Below, one piece after another: positions 22,901-29,019 of a stretch of 29,019 bases of DNA. Source of the stretch: a virus. The notes under the pieces are model-generated. The model did no database searches and was not told the DNA's origin. It worked only from the letters and a program-made list of their open reading frames with translations. Position 1 is the first letter of the stretch, and each line of letters begins with the position of its first letter. The stretch is taken from positions 1-29,019 of IMG/VR virus record IMGVR_UViG_3300036985_004639; one strand, given 5' to 3'. The translations under genes and the position numbers were made by a program.

Positions 22901-24090
22901 CCGGACTGAAATCGACCTGGTACGAGGTATCGCTCCGAAAGCACGGCGCGGATACCGTGGAGCTTTGGGTGGATGGGGATCTGGTGGCGACGGTGGCCTA
23001 CGGGAGCTTTACCGCGGCGACCACCGATCACAAGATCGAGTGGGGGATTCGCGGAGCGCCCAGCTCGGGCCTGGTGGTGGACACCAAACAGCTCGGGGTG
23101 CAGCTCGAGACCGCTACGGACTTCTGGAATGCCCGAGGAGCCCTCGGAGTGGTAGGGACGGCCAACCCCACCCGATTCTCGGATGGAGGGGCCGCTATCC
23201 TATCCGCTGGCGACGTGGGGAGCTATCTGGAGATCACTGGGTCGGGGATCGAGAATGCCCAAGGGGGGAACAATAACGGGCAGTGGGAGATTGACACCCT
23301 GGTGTCTCCGGGGATTGTGACGCTCAAGGGGGCCGTGCACCTGGCCGTGGTGAGTTTTTTGACCGCCTATCCGACGCGGATCACGGTCGAGGACCTCGAG
23401 GCTTTCAGCTACCCCGATGATTTGGGTAAGCAAATCGTGATCACGGATTCAGAGCTGGGAAACAATGGCACCTACGTCATTTCGGATCTCCTGGAGGTGG
23501 GAACCCTGCTGAACCTCGACGAATTCGAGACCCCGGTGGCGGCTCGGACCAATGTTTGCGAGGTGGTGTCTGCAAGTTTTGTGTCGGAATATCGGGCATC
23601 TTATCAGCTTTTCCCGATTTTCTCGACCGAGACCGGGCTGGATTGGGAGCTATCCGACGCGGGGAGCTTCACCGATGAGACCATCACGCTCCGGCAAGGG
23701 GGCTGGGGCACTGCCCTGGTGATGCGCGTGGGGATCGAGGACATGCTTTCGGGACAGCTCTTGCCCGATGCAGGGACGTTCAATGAATTGCTATCGGAGG
23801 CCCCTGAAGCAATTTATCGGTACTACCCATTTTATTTGTATGACCCCTTCGCCACGGCTGAATCCTACCTGGACAGCATTACCGCGGCCGGGGTGCTTAC
23901 CCAGTTTGTGACCGTGATCGAGGGCGGCGGGATCGTGCGGCTGGTGGAGGTCGATCCGGGCCCGCTTGCGCTTAACCTGGAATTCAACACGCCGATGCTG
24001 GGTGCTGGCCCGTTGCTGGACCCGGCGAGCTACACCGTCACGGTACCGTCTACTGAAGAGGACTGGGATGTCGATACGGAGCTTGTTTGA
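19936..24090 (+). CDS. Fn3-repeat, gpI-like and lectin-like multidomain tail protein
   Basis: ATG 19936 follows GAGGTGACC. The 1384-residue product starts with six Fn3-like repeats of about 96 residues (about 20-600), with recurring TWTNTGGTFDHVEIYES and HYYAIW motifs. Residues 604-870 look like a gpI/wedge-type tail protein: SVIGRNLGVNRLVFFSEDAQ, then YNPKGTTFGVELVLNAILGE and CILYVYIPVGE. This includes a beta module like that of the 18069 gene (about 635-710). Residues 880-1065 form a concanavalin-like lectin fold (GLKSTWYEVSLRKHGADTVE, then LWVDGDLVATVAYG). The C-terminus ends in an SbsA-like Ig strand (NLEFNTPMLGAGPLLDPASY). It may bridge the baseplate to fibres and bind glycans. The stop overlaps the next ATG (TGATG). 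Confidence 0.68.
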   Translation: MGASFLIIESAGDRVPDSYVETAVVSIPTSFSAPLNIPENTVDLTWVNPIERIFDRVMIRESTTDHPATPAAGNLVYEGPLEAYAHATTLYEVHYYSIWSVSTEGDYSAKVESQSGQVAAPPDITDLVVDTDFAESKVVLTWTNTGGTFDHVEIYESESGYPTVPGADRLVYSGALETVDDPGLLLGVLHYYAIWSVNSVGGYSDNADTGISEILGIPDAITDFGVETVFAEDKATLTWTNPAGSFDHVEIYESETGYPTIPGEDRLVYSGPLETFDDEGLDLGVVHYYSIWTANVENAYSLTADTGLTTLLPLPDAITDLEVISDFLNEKVTLNWTNTGGSFDHVEIYASNSGYPTIPGADRLVYSGSAETADDLSVEFDILHYYAIWAVNALDEYSLLSDTGITEIEGLPAAITDLGLVMNTEAGSITLSWTNPGGTFHHVELYESEAGYPVTPGAGRLVYSGPNETVDDLDLDLDPIHYYAIWTVNCSDAYSATSDTVASTDVFGPDAIFPFVATPGPDLITLTWTNPTAADFAGVTIRRSSSDYPATPTSGTPVYHNSGHSYVDAGLVYGTTYFYSAWAYDEVPNYSEVAHATGTPAPNYAVEARLGPVGLIQALTQAIGESDTEIGGFRLTRLSAVANVGATTFSVESTSGWDESGKVGIDGVLYSYAAKTLASLTGITHSASGVTVAGARVAHRIEAVVADCSRTSSAVDLCRRAMLVEYAEAEDLSVIGRNLGVNRLVFFSEDAQYRRLIKAMAYNPKGTTFGVELVLNAILGEGNYELWEDLIQHPCILYVYIPVGEIMGTSFIGRAFLDAAFYGVTSGAGKDTIVMDHAPLFVGTVRLLDLGELFDFRVRIPGAITYLYHSDALVELAAFTYSGASTPETDFVAVVSAQACSRLSTFGATVFYTMADTQGARVAAVTEAEVSWLISVSGAVKTGELAQASITIFDGAYQINLGLDTDGGTGIEIGLYATSGGGFLGSTFTGLKSTWYEVSLRKHGADTVELWVDGDLVATVAYGSFTAATTDHKIEWGIRGAPSSGLVVDTKQLGVQLETATDFWNARGALGVVGTANPTRFSDGGAAILSAGDVGSYLEITGSGIENAQGGNNNGQWEIDTLVSPGIVTLKGAVHLAVVSFLTAYPTRITVEDLEAFSYPDDLGKQIVITDSELGNNGTYVISDLLEVGTLLNLDEFETPVAARTNVCEVVSASFVSEYRASYQLFPIFSTETGLDWELSDAGSFTDETITLRQGGWGTALVMRVGIEDMLSGQLLPDAGTFNELLSEAPEAIYRYYPFYLYDPFATAESYLDSITAAGVLTQFVTVIEGGGIVRLVEVDPGPLALNLEFNTPMLGAGPLLDPASYTVTVPSTEEDWDVDTELV
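20020..21750 (+). repeat. six tandem Fn3-coding repeats, about 290-base period
   Basis: Equivalent positions such as the codons for PDAITD recur near 20299, 20587, 20878, 21166 and 21460, a spacing of 288-294 bases. The middle four copies are alike even at DNA level; TTTGATCATGTCGAAAT-type stretches appear near 20382, 20670 and 20961. The outermost copies have diverged. The similarity makes this a likely site of unequal recombination. Confidence 0.8.
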
Positions 24091-24563
24091 TGAAAATCAA
24101 AATTGCCTTTTCACGGGACATGGCAGTGAATGCAGCTTTGATTGCTCCAGGCAATTACGGGATAGTGCTAACCCCCGATGGGGTGCAACCGCAAGTTGAA
24201 TCGGTAGAAGTGCTGGATGCGTTTTCCATCAAAGTAATTTTTGATAAGCCGATGGAGCTAGACTCCATTTTAACTGATCCTGCAAATTACGAAATCGATT
24301 TCCTTTGGAGCCATGTCACTTTTACAGTCGAAGCATTGAGCGCCACGGAAGTGAAGGTGACTTTTAGTGAGGACATGCTAGAAAATGGGGCGCTGGTGGC
24401 TACCGATAATTACGACTTGGAAAACAAAGTAGACCCCCCTACTGAGTGGGATTTTGTTCCGGAGGCGGATACTGCGACTGAAATCATTGTCACGTTTTCA
24501 AATCCCATGACCATCAATCCGGATCTGTATGATCCCGCCAATTACGTGATCAGCGAGGTATAG
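24090..24563 (+). CDS. SbsA-like (Big_5) Ig-repeat protein
   Basis: I choose ATG 24090 in the TGATG overlap, with GGAG (24078-24081) upstream, over TTG 24087. The 157-residue product consists of four SbsA/Big_5-type segments: IAFSRDMAVNAALIAPGNY, KVIFDKPMELDSILTDPANY, KVTFSEDMLENGALVATDNY and IVTFSNPMTINPDLYDPANY. Each carries the family's F-x-x-x-M ... NY core. No enzyme or membrane features are present. The first segment starts abruptly at a mid-domain strand, as if the protein continued from the similar C-terminus of the upstream 1384-residue protein. A spacer or adhesive shaft role is likely. Confidence 0.65.
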   Translation: MKIKIAFSRDMAVNAALIAPGNYGIVLTPDGVQPQVESVEVLDAFSIKVIFDKPMELDSILTDPANYEIDFLWSHVTFTVEALSATEVKVTFSEDMLENGALVATDNYDLENKVDPPTEWDFVPEADTATEIIVTFSNPMTINPDLYDPANYVISEV

Positions 24564-24565
24564 CT

Positions 24566-25729
24566 ATGGCCCTAACAGTAGAGCATGTACAAATTTTGAA
24601 TTCGAAAGAAGTGAAGCTGACCGTACAAGAAATGCGCGATGGGGCAACCTACGAGCTAACCGTCTCGAACGTGCAGGACATCAACGGCGATACGATAGAT
24701 CCGGCCAATGCTACCGCGGAATTTATCGGGATCGGGACCTTGCCGCAAGTGGTGAGTATCGCCAAAGTGGATGTCACCCACCTGTCAGTGCTATTCGATG
24801 AAGTCATGGCCGATGACGCCAATTTCATCAATGCCGCTAATTACGCGGTGACGGGCCAGAGCACTCCAGGCGTGGTCGGTGTTGCGCGATCGGTTGACGG
24901 GCTTACCGCTACTCTGGAGCTGGACGAGGATTTGGAAACCGGGACCTACGGAATAGCTGTAGAAAACGTAGTAGACGCTGGTGGCAATTTAATTGATGGG
25001 GCTCATGATTATGCAGAGACCGCGATAGTTATCGGGCCGTGGCGTGATCATGCTTCTCTGGGTACTAACCTGGTGGCGCATTACAAGATGGAGGATGAAA
25101 CCGATTCTTCCGATAATGGATACGATGGGGCTTATGAAAGCGGGACTCCCGACTCGATTACCGGAAAAATAGGAAATGCTCTGAGCTTTGTTCCCTCGGT
25201 TCGGATGAATATCCCAGCCAATGCGGAATTGAACGCGCTGAATGCTTTTACCATGGCCGGCTGGTTCAAAATTACAACGATCGCCGGTTCATGGCATACG
25301 CTGTGGGGGCGTACCGGGCAAGTGAGCATGACTGTGGTCGGGAGCGGGGATCATGTCGGGAAAGCGTACATGGGAATTTATGTAAACCCGCCCACATATA
25401 CACTCAGGGAAACGCTGACTTCGACGACGGCGCCCGAGAATGAATGGTGCTTTATCGTGGGGTCCTTTAACGGATCTACTGCAACCAAAGTACACATAAA
25501 TGGCGTAGTACGCGGAACCGCGTCTTTTACGAGCACCACCCTTGCTACGGTGGATGAGACCCATCCATGGCGAATCGCGATTGCGCAAAACAATACGGAG
25601 AAAAACGGAAATGAGGACATGCACAGCCCGTTGGCTGGCGGAGCCGACGAGCTAACTGTATGGGGCCGGGAATTGACCCAACCGGAAATAGATTATCTGT
25701 ACAATAGTGGAGCCGGGCGTGCTTTCTAA
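24566..25729 (+). CDS. tail adhesin with Ig-like anchor and LamG lectin domain
   Basis: ATG 24566 lies two bases after the upstream stop, behind GCGAGGT. Residues 1-155 are Ig-like, containing two SbsA-type units (PQVVSIAKVDVTHLSVLFDE, then INAANYAVTG) and are clearly homologous to the start of the next gene. Residues 165-385 form a textbook LamG/concanavalin-like lectin domain: LVAHYKMEDETDSSDNGYDG, then KIGNALSF, FTMAGWFKI and DELTVWGRELTQPEIDYLYN. LamG domains bind carbohydrates, often with calcium, so a receptor-binding role at the tail surface is inferred. It is a 387-residue protein with no recognisable catalytic motif. Confidence 0.75.
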   Translation: MALTVEHVQILNSKEVKLTVQEMRDGATYELTVSNVQDINGDTIDPANATAEFIGIGTLPQVVSIAKVDVTHLSVLFDEVMADDANFINAANYAVTGQSTPGVVGVARSVDGLTATLELDEDLETGTYGIAVENVVDAGGNLIDGAHDYAETAIVIGPWRDHASLGTNLVAHYKMEDETDSSDNGYDGAYESGTPDSITGKIGNALSFVPSVRMNIPANAELNALNAFTMAGWFKITTIAGSWHTLWGRTGQVSMTVVGSGDHVGKAYMGIYVNPPTYTLRETLTSTTAPENEWCFIVGSFNGSTATKVHINGVVRGTASFTSTTLATVDETHPWRIAIAQNNTEKNGNEDMHSPLAGGADELTVWGRELTQPEIDYLYNSGAGRAF

Positions 25730-25744
25730 AGTGAAGGGGACTCC

Positions 25745-28700
25745 ATGGCAGTGCTCACGGTACAATCAGTTGAAATAATCAGCAGCACAACGGTACGCTT
25801 GGAAGTCACCGGTATGCAAGTGGGGGTAGTTTACAATGTAGAAGTGAGCGAGGAGATAGAATCCCTTTCTGGCAGATTGATAGATCCAGCGTACAATGCT
25901 GCGGATTTTACGGGAGACGGCACTATTCCCCAGCTTCTTTCGGTCGTGTTGGTAGACGCGCTGCACATAGATTTGGTTTTCTCAAAGCCCATGATTGACG
26001 ACCCCATATTGCTGTACCCTACCAACTATACCGTAACTGGCGACATGGATAGCGGCACCACCCTGGTGGAGCGCAATGAAGCTGGAGACGGGGTGCGGCT
26101 CACGTTAGCAGATCCTTTGCTGTACGGCGACTATCGCGTTGCCCTGGACAATTGCCCCGATACCGATGGAAATCTTGTACCGCCAGAAAACGCAGAAATG
26201 GATTTTTCCTCTGTTCGAGAAAATCCGGTAAGCGATCTGGTTACGATGCTAACCGACAATACGGACGAGTGCCTGATCGAGGTTAGGGCAATTGGCATAA
26301 TGGTGGATGGAGTATACCCAGAAATCGCACTTAGGCTTTTCGGGGAAGAGGTGGTCCGCTGGAGTGATGTCCGGGGCAAGGTCGAATACTATCAAGCGGA
26401 AAGAAATGGCTATCTGCATGCGGGAAAAGTAACCCCCGCTGATATCCAGGTGGCGTATACCAATGACGTGCTAGGCGGCCCCGAGCAAGAGTGCTTGGCT
26501 TTCTGGGAGCTGGACGCGGCTTCTACAGTAACGGCCGCATACCAATATGAGCGGTTCGATCGCTTTCGCCCTTCCGCAAAAATGACGCTGACTGCCCCCT
26601 CGGCCGGAGGAGATGTCAATCGGCTTAATGCGCTGAGCCAGGATCTCCCCGAGGTGGTGGTGGGTCAGACGGTTATCATTTCTGGCCAGGTTAAAATGCT
26701 GGAGGGAGTTACCGCGCGGGTGCGCTTTACGCTAGGGACGGAAGAGGGGCTCCTGGTATCCACTCTGGATTTGGAGGGGACAGGGGACTGGGAAAGTTTT
26801 CGACTGGAGCCCCTGGTGGCGACTCTGGGGAATACAGAGGGGCGAGTTAGCTTGATCGTGGTATCCCCGGATGTCGGGAGCACTGTGGCCGAATGGCGAG
26901 ATATTCGGGCGGGGCTCGAGCTTCTGGAGAATTGTAATTTCGAGACCACGATCGAGCCCTGGTACACCCATCTCGGGAGCAAGTGTTTCCCTACGCTCTT
27001 GACCGAAGAGGCGGGCCCTTACGGTCACGCCGAGCTTACGATCCTGGAGACAGAGCCCAGCAAGCGGTTTTACCATAGCGTTTCTTTTGATGCTCACCGG
27101 GGCAAGGTGGTGCTTTTTGGCGGGAATGATGGAGTGGTCAAGGGCGATACCTGGGAATATACAACGGCCACCCATACCTGGGCAAAAATAACACCGGCCA
27201 CGACCTCCCCCAGTGCTCGAGGCCTGCACGCCGCGTGCTACGACAGCCTACGGCACCGGGTAATCATCTCCGGCGGGCAAGATAGCGGTGGGGGACATTT
27301 GCAGGACCTTTGGGCGTGGGATGGAGTGGACTGGACCGACATCACGCCGGTGGGCACCAAGCCCGGGGCTCGGCGAGCGCATGCGATTGCCTATGATTCC
27401 AATCGTGACGTGATCATGCTCTTTGGCGGGGTAGCCAGTGTAAAAAACAATGAAACCTGGGAGTATAATTGCGCAACCGGTTTGTGGGCTGAGATTTTCC
27501 CAGTCGCAGGCATAAAACCGTCTCCTCGCCAGTATCACACCATGGAATACGATACCGTGAAAAGACGGCTGGTGCTCTTTGGAGGTAGGACAGAGACCAA
27601 CCATTCGGATGAGACCTGGGAATACAACGGAGGGATTCAATCCTGGGCGCTGATGACAATAGCGGGGGATAAGCCGACCGCGCGGGATGAGCACAAAATG
27701 GCCTATGATTCGGTGCGTAGGCGCATGCTTATTTTCGGCGGGAACGACGGGGCTTACAGTGCTACTTCTTTTGATGACGAAACCTGGGAATATGATAGCG
27801 CGACCGTGAGCTGGAGTATGGTGCAGGGCGGCGGAGATCCTGGAGGTAGCAATCCAATGGGGCGGGTTGCTTTCGGCATGACATATGACTCTATTGCCCA
27901 GCGTAGTGTGCTATTCGGCGGATGGACAGGGGCCATCCGTAATAATGAAACTTGGGAATTTTCAGGGAGCACGACAAGCTGGGCGCTGCAATATGCCGGG
28001 TATGACCCTCTGAATTACGGATCAAGCCATTGGAATTCTATCCTCCAGGCTCCGGGAGAAATCCCCGACGGATCGCAGATCCGACTTCGCGGAAAATTCA
28101 GAGCCCCAGTGGATACTGAATTGCGTATCCACGTATACGCCATACCGTGGACCACGGGGGTGATTGGGGCCTGGGGGCCCTTTTCTGGATCAGGAGACTG
28201 GGAGGATTTCGAACTAGCTGATGTGGTAGTGGATACCGACCATCGCGATGTGCAAATCCGGTTGGCGATCCATCTCCCAGATGCGACAGGGAGCTGGGCT
28301 GACTGGAAAGATATTTCGCTCACGCGAAACATTATCCGAAACGGCACTTTTTCCGACCGAGGAGCGTTGATCGACGCGGTTTTGATTGACGGGAAAATTT
28401 ACGAGACCGAGGGCGCCGAGGTGCTATCCACGGGATCGTGGCTTCCCGGAGACGGGGCGTTACCCAGCCCGGGATACCGGCAAACCGAGGTGCTGACCAA
28501 TAACGGGTATTTCGATTTTGCCGGGGTGAGTGACGAGGAGATCCTGGATGGTGTTGACGCGCGGATCGATACCTACAGGAAAGGAAACGGGGTCATTTCC
28601 GTAGTGAATGGGGTTGGCCAACCGGTGGTAGGGGTTGACGTGACGGTGGAGCAGCTTACCCATTCTTTCCTTTTTGGGTCGGGTATATTCGAATGGTATG

Positions 28701-29019
28701 AGAGTTATGTGGCCCCAGGGTATCCTCCTCTGACCGAGGCCCAGCAGCTTTGGTCCGATACGTGGCGCGCGTTGTTTTTGGACGTTTTCAATTTCGCAAC
28801 CCTCCCCTATTACTGGGTGAGCGGCGAGCTGGAAAATGGGTCCATGCTTCACGCGGCAAATTACGAGGCCCTAGCCTGGTGTCTGGCCAATGGAGTACAG
28901 GCCAAGGGGCACCCTATCTTTTGGAACGCGGACGAGCCAGCGTGGATCAATAATTGGAGTGATCTAGATGCGGTAAAAGCGCGGGTTTTCGGATACCTCG
29001 AAAAGTGTATCGGAAATAG
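25745..29019 (+). CDS. tail protein with Ig-like anchor, Kelch propeller, CBM-like and GH10-like domains (partial at 3' end)
   Basis: Starts at ATG 25745 behind GAAGGGG and stays open to the window edge (1091 codons plus two bases). Residues 1-155 match the anchor of the preceding gene (PQLLSVVLVDALHIDLVFSK). Residues 225-390 look like a CBM4/9-type jelly-roll, and a second copy begins near 392 (ENCNFETTIEPWY). It is interrupted at 440-748 by six Kelch repeats (HTMEYDTVKRRLVLFGGRTE type, each with a GG and a WEY/WEF), then resumes to about 860. From about 938 it follows a GH10 glycanase pattern (DARIDTYRKGNGVISVVNGV, then FNFATLPYYW at 1015-1024 and KGHPIFW at 1054-1060). The catalytic Glu motifs would lie beyond the edge, so activity cannot be judged. 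Confidence 0.8.
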   Translation, partial: MAVLTVQSVEIISSTTVRLEVTGMQVGVVYNVEVSEEIESLSGRLIDPAYNAADFTGDGTIPQLLSVVLVDALHIDLVFSKPMIDDPILLYPTNYTVTGDMDSGTTLVERNEAGDGVRLTLADPLLYGDYRVALDNCPDTDGNLVPPENAEMDFSSVRENPVSDLVTMLTDNTDECLIEVRAIGIMVDGVYPEIALRLFGEEVVRWSDVRGKVEYYQAERNGYLHAGKVTPADIQVAYTNDVLGGPEQECLAFWELDAASTVTAAYQYERFDRFRPSAKMTLTAPSAGGDVNRLNALSQDLPEVVVGQTVIISGQVKMLEGVTARVRFTLGTEEGLLVSTLDLEGTGDWESFRLEPLVATLGNTEGRVSLIVVSPDVGSTVAEWRDIRAGLELLENCNFETTIEPWYTHLGSKCFPTLLTEEAGPYGHAELTILETEPSKRFYHSVSFDAHRGKVVLFGGNDGVVKGDTWEYTTATHTWAKITPATTSPSARGLHAACYDSLRHRVIISGGQDSGGGHLQDLWAWDGVDWTDITPVGTKPGARRAHAIAYDSNRDVIMLFGGVASVKNNETWEYNCATGLWAEIFPVAGIKPSPRQYHTMEYDTVKRRLVLFGGRTETNHSDETWEYNGGIQSWALMTIAGDKPTARDEHKMAYDSVRRRMLIFGGNDGAYSATSFDDETWEYDSATVSWSMVQGGGDPGGSNPMGRVAFGMTYDSIAQRSVLFGGWTGAIRNNETWEFSGSTTSWALQYAGYDPLNYGSSHWNSILQAPGEIPDGSQIRLRGKFRAPVDTELRIHVYAIPWTTGVIGAWGPFSGSGDWEDFELADVVVDTDHRDVQIRLAIHLPDATGSWADWKDISLTRNIIRNGTFSDRGALIDAVLIDGKIYETEGAEVLSTGSWLPGDGALPSPGYRQTEVLTNNGYFDFAGVSDEEILDGVDARIDTYRKGNGVISVVNGVGQPVVGVDVTVEQLTHSFLFGSGIFEWYESYVAPGYPPLTEAQQLWSDTWRALFLDVFNFATLPYYWVSGELENGSMLHAANYEALAWCLANGVQAKGHPIFWNADEPAWINNWSDLDAVKARVFGYLEKCIGN
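27068..27988 (+). repeat. six Kelch-type repeats coding a beta-propeller
   Basis: Six successive units of about 50-60 codons each carry the order aromatic/His - YDS-like turn - V-x-x-FGG - (D/N)xTWEY - W. Examples are HSVSFDAHRGKVVLFGG, HAIAYDSNRDVIMLFGG and GMTYDSIAQRSVLFGG. Six copies would close a six-bladed propeller. The units have diverged at DNA level, unlike the Fn3 repeats upstream. Confidence 0.8.

Noticed and set aside
18069-29019. Diversity-generating retroelement target in the fibre genes
   Set aside because: I saw no reverse transcriptase, template repeat or near-duplicate C-terminal variable region within the window.

Overview
The window is a single-strand (all +) late structural module of a contractile-tailed (myovirus-type) phage or prophage in a moderately G+C-rich genome. 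The evidence is a syntenic run of head-tail connector, neck, tail sheath, tail tube, two tail assembly chaperones, tape measure, baseplate hub, spike, LysM/gp25-like wedge, baseplate J and large tail-fibre genes. Most are separated by a few bases or overlap at ATGA, TGATG or TAATG junctions. No capsid, terminase, integrase, replication, tRNA or CRISPR feature is present. The host cannot be named; the glycan-binding and glycoside-hydrolase domains at the right end suggest a host covered in polysaccharide.

Layout. 1-1578: the end of an unidentified gene, an orphan response-regulator receiver domain, and three small genes, two of which encode proteins with one N-terminal membrane segment (possibly lysis or envelope functions). 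1643-5320: connector/neck genes, including a connector with an Fn3-like N-terminus, a four-cysteine protein and an HK97-gp10-like protein. 5333-8104: a large sheath protein and the tube protein, followed by a strong intrinsic terminator (8135-8180). 8250-11311: the chaperone pair, whose reading frames are arranged as if expressed by a +1 or -2 frameshift, and the tape measure. 11312-17646: hub, gpV-like spike, a small unknown protein, a fused LysM + gp25-like wedge protein, and baseplate J. 17656-29019: a TIG-like small protein and a battery of large tail-surface proteins.

The surface genes are the most unusual part. A 1384-residue protein joins six Fn3 repeats, a gpI-like wedge region and a lectin-like fold. 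It is followed by a small protein made of SbsA-like (Big_5) Ig repeats. Then come two proteins that share a paralogous N-terminal Ig-like module but carry different distal parts: a LamG lectin domain in one, and in the other a six-repeat Kelch propeller, carbohydrate-binding-like jelly-rolls and a GH10 glycanase-like domain. That last gene (25745 to the window end) has no stop codon in the window. I infer a modular adsorption apparatus in which a common anchor presents alternative sugar-binding or sugar-cleaving heads.

All functional calls come from reading the translated sequence and recalling family patterns; no database search was run.
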